Shown here: positions 1 to 9,288 of the stretch, piece by piece
Numbering within the stretch: the first letter of the stretch is position 1
Layout of the letters: the number at the start of each line of letters is the position of its first letter
From: an uncultured Spirochaetaceae bacterium
GTDB lineage: Bacteria > Spirochaetota > Spirochaetia > Sphaerochaetales > Sphaerochaetaceae
Assembly (NCBI GenBank): GCA_900315435.1
Contig: OMYY01000001.1
Coordinates: 90,989-154,988 of the forward strand
Reading direction: 5' to 3'
Length of the DNA stretch: 64,000 bases
The notes under the pieces: model-generated
Database searches by the model: none
What the model was told of the DNA's origin: nothing
What the model saw: the letters and a program-made list of their open reading frames with translations, nothing else
Translations under genes and position numbers: made by a program

Positions 1-1849
1 TGACCAGTTCCTTCGCCTTCTGGGCGGAAGCGCCGTTGGGTCCGTAGATCGTCACGGTTCCATCATCGTCGATGTTGACCTCGGCTCCACTCTGCTGGGC
101 GATTGCCTTGATGGTCTTTCCACCGGTACCGATGACGGCGCCGATCTTCTCCTCGTCAACCTTCATGGTCAGGATCTTCGGAGCGTAGGGGCTCACTTCC
201 TTCCTCGGCTCGGCCAGGCACTGCTTCATGATGCCAAGGATGTGGAGACGGCCGACACGGGCTTGCTCCAGCGCCTGATGCATCAGTTCCGGAGTGACGC
301 CTGCGATCTTGATATCCATCTGGAATGCGGTGATGCCCTTCTCGGTACCTGCGACCTTGAAGTCCATGTCTCCCATGTGGTCTTCCTCGCCGCAGATGTC
401 GCTGAGGATCTTGTAGCGCTCATAGTGCTCGCCCTCGGTGATCAGGCCCATGGCGATGCCGGCAACCGGGGCCTCGATGGGGACGCCGGCGTCCATCAAG
501 CTCAGACAGCCGCCACAAATGGAAGCCTGGGAGGAGGAGCCGTTGCTCTCCATGATGTCGCTGACGACACGCGTGGTGTACGGGAACTTCTCCTTGCTCG
601 GCATGACTGCGAAAAGAGCGCGCTGGGCGAGGTGTCCATGTCCGATTTCGCGGCGGCCGGTGGTAAGTCTTCCGGTCTCGCCGACACAGAACGGCGGGAA
701 GTTGTAGTGCAGCATGAAGTTGCTGTAGCTCTTCTCTCCGTCGATGTCGTCGAACATCTGCTCGTCGCTGGCGGTGCCGAGCGTGGTGGTGGCAAGGCTC
801 TGGGTCTCGCCTCTGGTGAACAGGGCCGAGCCATGGGCTCTCTGCAGCACACCGACCTCGCAGGTGATCGGGCGGATCTCATCGAGCTTTCTGCCGTCGA
901 TGCGGATGTCGCGGTTCAGGATGCCATCGCGCAGCGTGTCCCTCTCCAGGTCGTCGCACATCAGTCCGACAGCCTCCAGACGTTTCGGGTCGTCCCCGAT
1001 CAGCTCTGCGTAGGTTTCCTTCATCTTGGCCTTGACAGCCTCGATGGCCTCAAAGCGGGCCTGCTTGCCCTTGGTGTAGGTCGCCTCCTTGATCAGCGGC
1101 CGGGCCTCGTTCCTGATCGGCTCGAGCCAGCTGTTGTCGGTAGTATCCTCGAAAACCGGCAACTTGGCTTTTCCTGCAAGCTCCTGCAGCTTGGTCTGCA
1201 GCTCGCACAGCTCACGGATGACCGGCTCTGCGGCGTTGATCGCGTCGATCATGGTCTGCTCGCTGACCTGCTTGGCGCCACCTTCGACCATGGTGATGCC
1301 GTCATGGGTTCCGGCGACAACGATGTCCATCTTGCTGTTGTCAATCTGGCTGAAAGTCGGGTTGATCACGTACTTGCCGTCCACCAGGGCGACACGCACG
1401 GCGGCAATCGGCCCGTTGAAGGGGATGTCGCTGATGGTCACTGCGGCGCTGGCGGCGATGATGGCCACGATGTCCGGAGTATTGTTCTGGTCGGCGGAGA
1501 CGACGGTCGGGACAACCTGGATCTCACGGCCGAAGGCCTTGTCGAAGAGCGGGCGCATAGGACGGTCGATCAGACGGGAAACGAGAATCTCCTTGTCCTT
1601 GGGCTTGCCTTCCCTCTTCATGAAACCGCCAGGAATCTTGCCGGCGGCGTAATAGCGCTCGTTGTATTCCACGGAAAGCGGAACGTAATCAAGCGGCTCG
1701 GTCGGTGCAGCACCGCAGCAGACGGTCGCGATGACGGCGCAACCGGCATACGTGGCGAACACTGCTCCATTGGCTTGCTTGGCGATACGGCCAGTCTCTA
1801 GGACGAGGTCGTTGCCGCCAATCTTCATTGATACTTTCTGTACACTCAT
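1..1849 (-). CDS. pnp: Polyribonucleotide nucleotidyltransferase (PNPase), 3' end cut by window edge
   Basis: Phosphorolytic 3'-5' exoribonuclease that releases nucleoside diphosphates and takes part in mRNA decay. The visible 616 codons start MSVQKVSMKIGGNDLVLETG and cover the first RNase PH domain, the helical linker, the second RNase PH domain and the beginning of the KH domain, whose loop reads IGTGGKTI close to the window edge. A full PNPase is about 700 residues, so the rest of KH and the S1 domain lie outside. The start at 1849 has an AGGA box about eight bases upstream. The gene follows rpsO, the classic bacterial arrangement, and the gap between them holds a long stem-loop that probably controls pnp expression. 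The family assignment is secure. Confidence 0.97.
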   Translation of the reverse strand, partial: MSVQKVSMKIGGNDLVLETGRIAKQANGAVFATYAGCAVIATVCCGAAPTEPLDYVPLSVEYNERYYAAGKIPGGFMKREGKPKDKEILVSRLIDRPMRPLFDKAFGREIQVVPTVVSADQNNTPDIVAIIAASAAVTISDIPFNGPIAAVRVALVDGKYVINPTFSQIDNSKMDIVVAGTHDGITMVEGGAKQVSEQTMIDAINAAEPVIRELCELQTKLQELAGKAKLPVFEDTTDNSWLEPIRNEARPLIKEATYTKGKQARFEAIEAVKAKMKETYAELIGDDPKRLEAVGLMCDDLERDTLRDGILNRDIRIDGRKLDEIRPITCEVGVLQRAHGSALFTRGETQSLATTTLGTASDEQMFDDIDGEKSYSNFMLHYNFPPFCVGETGRLTTGRREIGHGHLAQRALFAVMPSKEKFPYTTRVVSDIMESNGSSSQASICGGCLSLMDAGVPIEAPVAGIAMGLITEGEHYERYKILSDICGEEDHMGDMDFKVAGTEKGITAFQMDIKIAGVTPELMHQALEQARVGRLHILGIMKQCLAEPRKEVSPYAPKILTMKVDEEKIGAVIGTGGKTIKAIAQQSGAEVNIDDDGTVTIYGPNGASAQKAKELV

Positions 1850-1899
1850 TTTGTTTTCCTGTTTCCTATTTCGTTCTTTCGTTCTTTTTGTTCTTTTCC

Positions 1900-1963
1900 G
1901 GCGGTCATATAAAAAGCTCCTGGCTATTGGTTGTGATAGCCGGAGCCTTCTCGTATGACCGCC
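1900..1963 (-). promoter_or_regulatory. Long two-part stem-loop in the rpsO-pnp gap (possible terminator and RNase III site)
   Basis: Read on the minus strand, an outer 10-bp perfect stem (GGCGGTCATA with TATGACCGCC; plus-strand arms 1900-1909 and 1954-1963) encloses an inner stem of about 11 bp (GCTCCGGCTAT with ATAGCC-A-GGAGC, one bulged base) with an 8-base loop. The inner hairpin is followed by TTTTTA, so it resembles an intrinsic terminator. Below it the pnp leader is purine-rich and unstructured. In E. coli the same gap holds a terminator and an RNase III cleavage hairpin used for PNPase autoregulation. The same role here is inference. Confidence 0.7.
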
Positions 1964-1988
1964 TTATTCCCATCTGTGGCGCAAAAGC

Positions 1989-2255
1989 TTATTTGCGGAG
2001 GCCAAGATCCTGCACGAGCTTGCGGTACCCTTCCAGATCGGTCCTCTGCATGTAGCCAAGCAGTCTCTTTCTCTGTCCAACCAGAGTGAGCAGGCCTCTC
2101 TTGCCGTTGGTATCCTTCGGGTTTCTCTTGAAGTGCTCGGTAAGGTCGTTGATGCGTGCAGTCAGCAACGCAACCTGGACGGCGGTCGAACCGGTATTCT
2201 TCTCATTACCGCCGAATTTGGCGATAATCTCTTCTTTCTGTTCCTTCGTAATCAT
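1989..2255 (-). CDS. rpsO: 30S ribosomal protein S15
   Basis: Small-subunit ribosomal protein that binds 16S rRNA in the central domain and nucleates platform assembly. The product is 88 residues, the usual length, starting [20 protein letters not shown] and containing the characteristic [25 protein letters not shown] and [12 protein letters not shown] segments. The open frame extends further upstream, but that part is a read-through of the ribF frame. The ATG at 2255 overlaps the ribF stop codon as ATGA, which implies translational coupling. pnp follows after a 139-base gap carrying the stem-loop. Confidence 0.97.
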   Translation of the reverse strand: MITKEQKEEIIAKFGGNEKNTGSTAVQVALLTARINDLTEHFKRNPKDTNGKRGLLTLVGQRKRLLGYMQRTDLEGYRKLVQDLGLRK

Positions 2256-3073
2256 GTGCCATACCTCTGTATCAGATAGAGTTGTTCGATATCCACGGGA
2301 AAAACGTCCACCCGTTCCGCTTGCAGGACGATATCCGTTGTGGTCAACCGCGCCACGACAGGAATCCTCGTTCCATCGGCAGTCAGGGCCTGAGCAACAT
2401 ACGTGCCACAAGGTGGCAGAAGCTGTTCAAGTTTCTCGAGAGGATACCACAGGCATCCATCCCGGTTTTCGGGGGCAGCGCCCCTGAGGTCCAGGCTGTA
2501 GTACCTGCCGAGCATCTTCTCCACCAGGGGAAGATCGCCCGTTTTGAGTGTGTTACGGACCAAGGAGCTGCTCACCCGTTCTCCACTGTCCAACCGGACG
2601 TAGGGAGGAATCAGAAGCTTGTTCCCGGGACCGCGTCGGTTCAGGTATTCCTGCAGCTGTTCGGGACCGGCACACGAAGCCGGAGTACCGCAGCGGAAAT
2701 CGACACCGACAACTATCCCCTTCACCGTACAAATCGTACCGAGAAGGTTCAAGAACTCAACACCAGTGAGTTTACTGAAATCGGAAGAAAAGTCAATGAC
2801 AACCAGGTAATCAACCCCCAATTCAGCAAGAAATTGCCGTTTCTGGACCTGACTCATCAGCAAGGGGGCTTTCTCCCCTGCCGGAACCTTCGGATTCCGG
2901 TTGAAGGTGACCACCATGCTCTTCCATCCGTTGCGGTGGGCGTACGTGACGCAGGTGGTGATGATTTCCTGGTGTCCGCGGTGCACTCCATCGAAGACGC
3001 CGATGGAGCAGACCATGGGTACCGCGCTCAAGGTGCCGCTTTCCACCAGGTGCTGGAAATCATCCGTTTGCAT
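2252..3073 (-). CDS. ribF: RibF-family FMN adenylyltransferase, kinase domain degenerate
   Basis: The bifunctional RibF family converts riboflavin to FMN and FAD. The 273-residue product has a clear N-terminal nucleotidyltransferase domain ([15 protein letters not shown] near residue 20, and later GVDFRCG). The C-terminal part starts normally ([14 protein letters not shown], then [11 protein letters not shown]) but lacks the GxxxGRxLGFPTAN kinase signature and is shorter than in E. coli RibF (about 313 residues). It may therefore be only an FAD synthetase, or a diverged kinase. The ATG at 3073 is chosen because GGAGG precedes it. It overlaps truB by 14 bases and rpsO by 4. Confidence 0.85.
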   Translation of the reverse strand: MQTDDFQHLVESGTLSAVPMVCSIGVFDGVHRGHQEIITTCVTYAHRNGWKSMVVTFNRNPKVPAGEKAPLLMSQVQKRQFLAELGVDYLVVIDFSSDFSKLTGVEFLNLLGTICTVKGIVVGVDFRCGTPASCAGPEQLQEYLNRRGPGNKLLIPPYVRLDSGERVSSSLVRNTLKTGDLPLVEKMLGRYYSLDLRGAAPENRDGCLWYPLEKLEQLLPPCGTYVAQALTADGTRIPVVARLTTTDIVLQAERVDVFPVDIEQLYLIQRYGT

Positions 3074-3950
3074 GTAGTTCCTCCGGGACGTGGCAGATGA
3101 TGCGCCGTTTTGCAAGGTCGACGACCCAGCGCAGATATCCACCCGCGTAGACGGCACCGTAGGAGATGGATCGCTTTCCATCGACGGGAACCAGCCGGTC
3201 GCTGCACTTGCCGTGTTCCATCATCCGTATGTCCTCGTACGCGACTTCCATTTTGCCCACGTGGGGCAGGCGAAGCAAGTACTCTCCGGTGCGGTTGAAA
3301 GCAGCGGAAAGGCCTTCCCTGTCGTCGCAACCGACCGCCTCGTCTACCGAATACGGTCCGAGGCTGATCCGACGGAGCATGGTGACCATGCCGCAGGATC
3401 CCATCGCCCCAGCCAGGTCCCTGGCTATCGAGCGGATGTAGGTGCCCTTGCTGACGGTGATGCGTGCCTTCATGGTGTGGGCATCGGCCTCGGTCACCAG
3501 AAAGTCGTGGATGGTCACCGTGCGGTGAGGCATTTCCACGCTCTTTCCCCGGCGCATCAGCTTGCTGGCCCGCTCCCCTCCGACATGTACCGCCGAATAG
3601 AGCGGAGGTGTCTGGTCGATTTCCCCGAGGAACTGGCTCCTGATGACCTCTTCCAGCCGTGACGGGTCGATACCCTCGCCCCTCTGGACGATGGTTCCAT
3701 CCGGATCGAGGGTGTCGGTCTCCACGCCAAAGCGGAAGGTGGCCTCATAGCTCTTGTCCAGTTCGGAGAACACTTGGTTCAAATGGGTCATGCTGCCTGT
3801 CAAAACGACAAGCAGGCCAGAAGCGAACTTGTCGAGAGTCCCGATGTGGCCTGCTTTCGGATCGATGCACCGTTTCGTCTCCCTCAGGGCGGCGAAACTG
3901 GTGATTCCCGGTTTCTTGTCGATCAACAGAATCGATGCGTTAGTTCCCAT
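3060..3950 (-). CDS. truB: tRNA pseudouridine(55) synthase
   Basis: Makes pseudouridine 55 in the T-loop of tRNAs. The 296-residue protein begins MGTNASILLIDKKPGITSFA and has the catalytic aspartate in GHIGTLDKFASGLLVV near residue 40. It also has the KSYEATFRFGVETDTLDPDG and KGTYIRSIARDLA segments typical of TruB. The C-terminal region after about residue 210 is divergent, as is common for the PUA-like part. The start at 3950 overlaps the end of rbfA by 11 bases, inside the translation operon. The rbfA-truB-ribF-rpsO order is common in bacteria. Confidence 0.95.
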   Translation of the reverse strand: MGTNASILLIDKKPGITSFAALRETKRCIDPKAGHIGTLDKFASGLLVVLTGSMTHLNQVFSELDKSYEATFRFGVETDTLDPDGTIVQRGEGIDPSRLEEVIRSQFLGEIDQTPPLYSAVHVGGERASKLMRRGKSVEMPHRTVTIHDFLVTEADAHTMKARITVSKGTYIRSIARDLAGAMGSCGMVTMLRRISLGPYSVDEAVGCDDREGLSAAFNRTGEYLLRLPHVGKMEVAYEDIRMMEHGKCSDRLVPVDGKRSISYGAVYAGGYLRWVVDLAKRRIICHVPEELHANG

Positions 3951-4296
3951 GCTTGGAGAGCGAATCGAGGAGCCGATCCATTTTCTCCCCCTCCTGGAAC
4001 CCGACATCGCGCTTGAAAGTCAGCACCGGTGTGTTCTTTGTCCGCATGAAGGCTCCCAGACGCTTTTGGATGAAACCACGGGCACTCTGAAGGGCTTGGA
4101 CGCATTTCTCCACCTTCTCCTCGTCAAAGGGCGCGGAAACATAGACGGTGGCGTAGGCGTTGTCGGTCGAGAGGACCACACGCGTGACACTCGTCAACGA
4201 GGAGAGGTCATGGTGTTTGATATCCCCGTTGACGATCATCATGCTGATGCCTTCGCTGATCTTCGCTTCAAGGCGTTGCTGGCTGTACTGGCTCAC
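3940..4296 (-). CDS. rbfA: Ribosome-binding factor A
   Basis: Small KH-like protein that binds the 30S subunit and helps mature the 5' end of 16S rRNA, important at low temperature. The product is 118 residues. The N-terminal SQQRLEAKISEGISMMI helix, the SSLTSVTRVVLSTDNAYATVYVS strand region and the LKF-like TPVLTFKRD segment fit the family. Its ATG overlaps the infB stop codon as ATGA and its end overlaps truB, so it is translated as part of one polycistronic message. Confidence 0.92.
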   Translation of the reverse strand: MSQYSQQRLEAKISEGISMMIVNGDIKHHDLSSLTSVTRVVLSTDNAYATVYVSAPFDEEKVEKCVQALQSARGFIQKRLGAFMRTKNTPVLTFKRDVGFQEGEKMDRLLDSLSKHGN

Positions 4297-7139
4297 TGTC
4301 TGGCCTCCAGTTGCTTCGCTTCCTCGGCTGCCTGCGGAGTCATCGTGTCCTCAAGCTTGCGGGCGACCTCCTGGGTGCCGACGATTTCAAGCACATCTCC
4401 GACCTGGAGGTCCTGGAAGTTCTCCAGACCGATACCGCACTCGAACCCCTCGGCGACTTCTTTGGCGTCGTCCTTGAAGCGCTTCAAGCTGCTGATCTTG
4501 ATGTTCTCCTTGTTGATCTGGATGTTGTCGCGGATGACGCGTACCATGGCGTCCCTCGTGACCTTACCGCTGGTGACCATACACCCGGCGATGACACCGA
4601 CCTTGGGCACCCTGAAGATGTTGCGCACCTCGGCGGTACCAAGGTCGATCTCCTTGGTGACCGGGCTGAGCATGCCCTCCATGGCCGCCTTCACGTCGTC
4701 AACCACATCGTAGATGATATTGTACTTGCGGATCTCGACCTTCTCCTCGGCAGCCAGTGCCAGCGCTCTGGGCGTCGGTCTGACGTTGAAGCCGATGATC
4801 AAGGCATTCGACGCGCTCGCCAGCGTCACATCGCTCTCGATGATGGCGCCGGCCGCGGCACGGATGACCGCCAGCCGGATTTCCGGCGTGGAGAGTTTCT
4901 CCAAAGACTGCTGGAGAGCCTCGACGGAACCCTGCAGGTCTCCCTTGATGACCAGGTTGAGGGTCTTGATATCCCCTTCCTTGATCTTCTCGCTCAGGTT
5001 GGAGAGGGTCACCTTGTTGGTGTTCTCGGTGGCACCCAGTCTTTCCAGTTCCTGGCGCTTGGCGCTGACCATACGGGCCTGTTTCTCGTCCTCGGTGACC
5101 TGGAACGGATCGCCAGCCTTCGGAATGGAGGAAAGACCGATGATCTCGATCGGGGTAGAAGGTCCAGCCTCCTGGATTTTCTGTCCCTTGTCATCGAAGA
5201 TGGCACGAGCGCGACCTGCGTAGATTCCGGCGCAGTAATAGTCTCCGACGTGGAGCGTGCCTTTCTGGATCAGGACGGTCGCCACGGTACCGCGGCCCTG
5301 CTCGATGCGGGCCTCGAGAACCCTGCCCTCGGCGCGGCAGTTCGGATTGGCCTTCAGCTCCATCATCTCCGCCTGCAGAAGGATGGTGTCAAGCAAATCG
5401 TCGATACCGAGCTTCTTCAGTGCGGAAATCTTGCAATAGAGGGTCTGGCCGCCCCACTCTTCCGGCATCAAACCGATATCGGAGAGCTGCTGCATGATCC
5501 TCTCCGGCTTGGCGTCGGGGAGATCGCACTTGTTGATGGCGACGATGATGGGTACATTTGCCGCTTTGGCGTGGTCAATGGCCTCGCGGGTCTGCGGCAT
5601 GACCCCGTCATCGGCGGCGACAACCAGGACGACGATGTCGGTCACCTGGGCTCCCCGGGCACGCATCATGCTGAACGCGGCATGTCCCGGAGTATCGATG
5701 AAGACGATATCGCCCTTGTCGGGGATATTGACCTTGTAGGCACCAATGTGCTGGGTGATGCCACCATACTCGCCCTCGGCAACGTGGGAGGAACGAATGG
5801 CGTCCAGCAGTTTGGTCTTGCCGTGGTCGACATGGCCCATGACGGTGACAATCGGTGCGCGGGGAACCATATCCTCGGGATTGTCATCGTCATTCTCGAT
5901 GATCGTCTCGTCATACAACGAAACCTTGTGGACCTCGCAGCCGTACTCATTTGCGATGATTGAAGCGGTATCGTAATCGATCTGCTGGTTGATCGTCACC
6001 ATCATGCCCATCTTGAAGAGCTTGCTGATGATCTCATTGGCCTTCAGGTTCATCTTCTTGGCCAGATCGGCAACGCTGATCGAGTCCATGATATCGATTT
6101 TCTTGGGCACAGCGGCAAGACGGGCGGCTTCCTGCTCCTTCTTCCGTTGAAGCTGGAATTCAATCTCCTCGTCTTCTGTACGCTTCTCGAATCCCTTCTT
6201 GCGGCGGTTGGTACCCTTGCCGTTACGGATATCCCTCTGACCGAAGGCATCCTGCGGCCGGCCGGCTCCCTGCCCGCCACCCATCGGACGTCCCCCAACA
6301 CCGGGTCTTCCGCCGAAACCGGGGCGATTGCCAAACCCGGGGCGGGGACCGAATGACGGACGATTACCTGTTCCCGGCCGGTTGCCAAAACCGGAACGGG
6401 TATTGGCGTTCTGCCCATATGGGGCGCGGTTGCCATAGCCCTGACGGTCTCCCGTCTGTCCGGCGCGCTGGCCATAGCCAGGCCTCACCTGGCCGCGGTT
6501 GTAGGTGCCATAGTTGTTTCCATACTGGTTGCGGCCGGCTCCAAAGGAACGGTTGTAGCCGTTCCCGTTCTGGCCAGGGCGATATGCCGGCCTGCCGCCG
6601 ACGATACCCACCTGTCTCGGTCCGACGGAAGGAACCGTGGAACCCTGCTGGTTGTAGCCATTGTTCTGGTTCTGCCAATCATTGTGGTCTTTGATGGACT
6701 GGCCCTGTCCGGGAACCGGAGGAAGATTGGTGGGACGAATGATGGTCGGACCCGTATGCAACGGGTTGATGATCGTCGGTTGCGCCACGGGAGTCTTGAC
6801 CACGGGCGTCGGAGCCTGCTGGGGTTGCCTGACGACAGGCTTCGCCGGTGCAGGCATGGCGGCAGGAGCCGGTTTCGTCACAACGGGAGCAGAGGCGGAA
6901 GCCACTGGCGCCGGTTTTGCCGGCGCAACAGGGACTTCCTGCTTTTCCTGCGGAGCAGGATTCGGCTGGCGTACCACGACCACCTTCTTCTTCTTGATGA
7001 CGACCTTGCGTTTTTCCACCGGAGTCTTTTCCTCCGGCTTGGCCTCGGGTTCTGCGGCGACCTGTGGGGCGCCCGTCTTGACCACATGTTTGATCAAGAT
7101 AACCTGGCTTTGTTTCTCTTCCGTCTTGTGCTCTTCCAT
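4293..7139 (-). CDS. infB: Translation initiation factor IF-2
   Basis: GTPase that brings initiator fMet-tRNA to the 30S subunit and promotes subunit joining. The 948-residue product has a long N-terminal extension, an IF2_N-like domain ([20 protein letters not shown]), a G domain with [13 protein letters not shown] and NKCD, and the C-terminal fMet-tRNA-binding region. Between roughly residues 160 and 310 it is a Gly/Arg/Asn/Tyr-rich low-complexity stretch with repeated FGNRPG-like units, which is unusual. I chose ATG 7139 because AGAGGA sits just upstream. A TTG at 7163 that overlaps the nusA stop would add eight residues. Confidence 0.96.
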   Translation of the reverse strand: MEEHKTEEKQSQVILIKHVVKTGAPQVAAEPEAKPEEKTPVEKRKVVIKKKKVVVVRQPNPAPQEKQEVPVAPAKPAPVASASAPVVTKPAPAAMPAPAKPVVRQPQQAPTPVVKTPVAQPTIINPLHTGPTIIRPTNLPPVPGQGQSIKDHNDWQNQNNGYNQQGSTVPSVGPRQVGIVGGRPAYRPGQNGNGYNRSFGAGRNQYGNNYGTYNRGQVRPGYGQRAGQTGDRQGYGNRAPYGQNANTRSGFGNRPGTGNRPSFGPRPGFGNRPGFGGRPGVGGRPMGGGQGAGRPQDAFGQRDIRNGKGTNRRKKGFEKRTEDEEIEFQLQRKKEQEAARLAAVPKKIDIMDSISVADLAKKMNLKANEIISKLFKMGMMVTINQQIDYDTASIIANEYGCEVHKVSLYDETIIENDDDNPEDMVPRAPIVTVMGHVDHGKTKLLDAIRSSHVAEGEYGGITQHIGAYKVNIPDKGDIVFIDTPGHAAFSMMRARGAQVTDIVVLVVAADDGVMPQTREAIDHAKAANVPIIVAINKCDLPDAKPERIMQQLSDIGLMPEEWGGQTLYCKISALKKLGIDDLLDTILLQAEMMELKANPNCRAEGRVLEARIEQGRGTVATVLIQKGTLHVGDYYCAGIYAGRARAIFDDKGQKIQEAGPSTPIEIIGLSSIPKAGDPFQVTEDEKQARMVSAKRQELERLGATENTNKVTLSNLSEKIKEGDIKTLNLVIKGDLQGSVEALQQSLEKLSTPEIRLAVIRAAAGAIIESDVTLASASNALIIGFNVRPTPRALALAAEEKVEIRKYNIIYDVVDDVKAAMEGMLSPVTKEIDLGTAEVRNIFRVPKVGVIAGCMVTSGKVTRDAMVRVIRDNIQINKENIKISSLKRFKDDAKEVAEGFECGIGLENFQDLQVGDVLEIVGTQEVARKLEDTMTPQAAEEAKQLEARQ

Positions 7140-7159
7140 TCTTTCCTCTACTCTCTCCG

Positions 7160-8707
7160 TCAAACTTCCTCAAAAGAAAGACCGGTACCGCAGTGCGGGC
7201 ATACCTTCATGTCCGGGGTAACGGGCTGTCCGCAGTTCGGACAGACGTACTCGGTCTCTTCATTCTCATCTTCCACGATATCGATGTTCTCGCTGATCAC
7301 CTTCTTGATCTCGGCGATATCTTCGGCGCTCAGGTCGGTCATGGCAGCCTGGTCTTCCGGCGTCAGGCTGATGAAATCCTCGACGCTGTAGATATCATGG
7401 AACTGCAACTTCTTCAGCAGCTTCTCGTCAAGCGGCAGATCCGCAAGAGGAACCTCGTCCTCGGGAACACCGCTGTTGTCTGCGGCAGCCGGCTCGGCGG
7501 AAATCCCGGCAGCACCGGTCTGGGCTGGCTGCTGGACGTCCGTCTCGCCCTGTTCCTCTCCCCCGAAGATGCTCTCGGCTTTCTCTCGGGCAGCCTGCGA
7601 GATATCCATCTCGTCGAACTCTTCCTGGGTCTTGACCTCGATCATCCAGTCGCACAGCTTGCTGGCAAGGCGGACGTTGACACCCTGCTTGCCGATGGCG
7701 AGGGCCTGCTGGCTCTTGTCGACGATGGCGACCGCCTGGAAGACGTTCTTGTCAATCACGACGATGTCCTTCACCTCGGCCGGTGCCAAGGCGTTGCGGA
7801 TGTAGTTGACCGGATTGGAGTCGTAACGGACGATGTCGATGCGTTCTCCCTCGATCTCGTCCATGATGGTCTTGATCCGGTTCCCCTGCAGACCGATGCA
7901 GGCGCCGATGGGGTCGATATTCTCATTGCGGCTGACAACGGCGACTTTGGTCCTCATGCCGGCCATGCGGACCACCTTGACGATGTCGATCTGTTGCTGC
8001 TGGATTTCAGGAATCTGCAGCTCGAACAGCTTGCGTACAAGCTCGGAGTGGGTTCGGGAAAGGATGACATGTACCCCGTGGTCGTCTTCCTTGACAGACT
8101 CAACATAGCAGAGGATCGAGTCGTTGACGCCGTACCCATCGTAGTTCTCCCTCGGGCTCTGGTTCCGGTTGGGGAGCAGTCCTTCAATCGTGCCGATGTT
8201 GACCCAGATGTCGCCGTTGGGCATCTGACGCAGGAAATAGCCCTTGATCAACTGGCCCTCTTTATTCTTGTACTCGTTGTACTGCTTGTCATTGGTGATG
8301 CTGCGGAAGGACTTGCGGGCATCGGTCCGGGCCTGCTGGATGCTCTGGCGCTTCAAATTCTTCGGGTTGAAAGGAATCAGCAACTCGTCCCCGATGTCGC
8401 ACTGCGGATCAAGTCGTCTGGCATCCTCAAGGGAAATCTCGATGGGATCGATCACGCCGTATTGCTCGCCGTCGACGACGGTCTTCTGGACAAAGACATC
8501 GATGTTGTCATGGGCGTCATTCCAACGGACGACACAGTTCTCGTAAGGCTTGTACTGCTGCTTGTACGCGTCCTTGATGATGCTCTCGACGGTACTGAAT
8601 ACCAGGTCCTCAGAGATACCTTTTTCTTCCATCAATGCCTTAATGGCGCTTCCCATCGTTTCCATGGGCTCAACCGGTGCGGTCTTGGTGCTTTTTCTAC
8701 CTGCCAT
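7160..8707 (-). CDS. nusA: Transcription termination/antitermination factor NusA with C-terminal zinc ribbon
   Basis: RNA-polymerase-associated factor controlling pausing, termination and antitermination. The 515-residue product has the N-terminal polymerase-binding domain, an S1 domain and two KH domains (GACIGLQGNRIKTIMDEIEGERIDIV and IGKQGVNVRLASKL). After an acidic, Ala/Pro-rich linker comes one helix-hairpin-helix-like repeat (about residues 430-480), then CPNCG and CPHCG spaced as a zinc ribbon at about 489-506. The zinc ribbon is not part of standard NusA. ATG 8707 is preceded by GAGGAGG. It overlaps rimP by 11 bases. Confidence 0.95.
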   Translation of the reverse strand: MAGRKSTKTAPVEPMETMGSAIKALMEEKGISEDLVFSTVESIIKDAYKQQYKPYENCVVRWNDAHDNIDVFVQKTVVDGEQYGVIDPIEISLEDARRLDPQCDIGDELLIPFNPKNLKRQSIQQARTDARKSFRSITNDKQYNEYKNKEGQLIKGYFLRQMPNGDIWVNIGTIEGLLPNRNQSPRENYDGYGVNDSILCYVESVKEDDHGVHVILSRTHSELVRKLFELQIPEIQQQQIDIVKVVRMAGMRTKVAVVSRNENIDPIGACIGLQGNRIKTIMDEIEGERIDIVRYDSNPVNYIRNALAPAEVKDIVVIDKNVFQAVAIVDKSQQALAIGKQGVNVRLASKLCDWMIEVKTQEEFDEMDISQAAREKAESIFGGEEQGETDVQQPAQTGAAGISAEPAAADNSGVPEDEVPLADLPLDEKLLKKLQFHDIYSVEDFISLTPEDQAAMTDLSAEDIAEIKKVISENIDIVEDENEETEYVCPNCGQPVTPDMKVCPHCGTGLSFEEV

Positions 8708-9200
8708 CTTTCCAATCCTCCTCGAGATACTCCAGCTTCGCTTTCTGGATCTGCGCGATGCCGAGCTCAAGATGCTCCAAGGTCTCCTTGCCCTCCCCGA
8801 CACGGACTTGGTCGAGGGATAGCTTTTCGCCGTCGAATCCGGCAATTTTGCCGGTAAGCCAGGAGGCACGACCTGTATCGTACACCTTTACGGACCTCCC
8901 TGTGAACAGCTCGAACTCATGCGCGTCCTTGATGGTCCGAAGCATACCCGGGGTCTCGACGGTCAGGAAAACATCCCTGAGCGGTCCAGCCTCCTCCATC
9001 GCGACCGGATAGATCGCATGGTATGCGGCATCGCAATCCTTGCTGGCCGCATCCCCGCCAATGCGGGTGATTGCGACTTCGAGCTCGACATTCCTACCAC
9101 GGTCGGCCTGACGGATCTCGACAATCGCCAGACCAAGCTCGCGCACCAGCGGCTCATACAGCACAAACAGCGGATCTGAAGTGATATTCGTCTTTTCCAT
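8697..9200 (-). CDS. rimP: Ribosome maturation factor RimP
   Basis: Needed for 30S subunit maturation. The 167-residue protein has the RimP pattern: an N-terminal alpha/beta domain with LVRELGLAIVEIRQADRGRNVELEVAI, a middle segment FLTVETPGMLRTIKDAHEFELFTGRSVKVY and a C-terminal Sm-like domain. The canonical SPGLDRPL motif reads ETPGMLRTI here. It heads the operon rimP-nusA-infB-rbfA-truB-ribF-rpsO-pnp. No Shine-Dalgarno sequence is visible before ATG 9200, and an intrinsic terminator-like hairpin ends only 16 bases upstream. Confidence 0.88.
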   Translation of the reverse strand: MEKTNITSDPLFVLYEPLVRELGLAIVEIRQADRGRNVELEVAITRIGGDAASKDCDAAYHAIYPVAMEEAGPLRDVFLTVETPGMLRTIKDAHEFELFTGRSVKVYDTGRASWLTGKIAGFDGEKLSLDQVRVGEGKETLEHLELGIAQIQKAKLEYLEEDWKDGR

Positions 9201-9216
9201 AATTTCGATACACTAT

Positions 9217-9247
9217 AAAAAAAGGATCCGCTTTTCAGCGATCCTTC
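9217..9247 (-). terminator. Intrinsic terminator or attenuator just upstream of rimP
   Basis: On the minus strand a stem AGGAT/ATCCT plus CGCT/AGCG around a GAAA-type loop, with one bulged base, is followed by seven T residues. It lies between the promoter at 9259-9288 and the rimP start at 9200. It could end transcription from the transglutaminase gene upstream, attenuate the rimP operon, or both. In Bacillus subtilis the equivalent operon is autoregulated by NusA-dependent termination. Applying that here is inference. Confidence 0.75.
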
Positions 9248-9258
9248 AACCATGTGAG

Positions 9259-9288
9259 ATTCTAGAAGGCTTGCGACATCCTTGTCAA
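9259..9288 (-). promoter_or_regulatory. Candidate sigma-70 promoter for the rimP-pnp operon
   Basis: TTGACA (plus positions 9283-9288), an 18-base spacer and TAGAAT (9259-9264). Transcription would begin near 9252, a few bases before the terminator-like hairpin at 9217-9247. A second possible -10, TATAGT at 9212-9217 inside the U tract, has no good -35. Confidence 0.6.

Noticed and set aside
242..1801. Long open frame on the plus strand over pnp (519 codons), with similar ones over mutS, bamA, tamB, lptD and miaB
   Set aside because: Each lies antisense to a recognised gene and gives low-similarity, His/Asp/Val-rich protein. G+C-rich codon use on the true strand keeps the opposite frame open.
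6150..6700. Repetitive DNA in infB that looks like an array
   Set aside because: The repeats keep the infB frame and encode Gly/Arg/Asn-rich protein. They are irregular and lack constant-length spacers, so this is not CRISPR.
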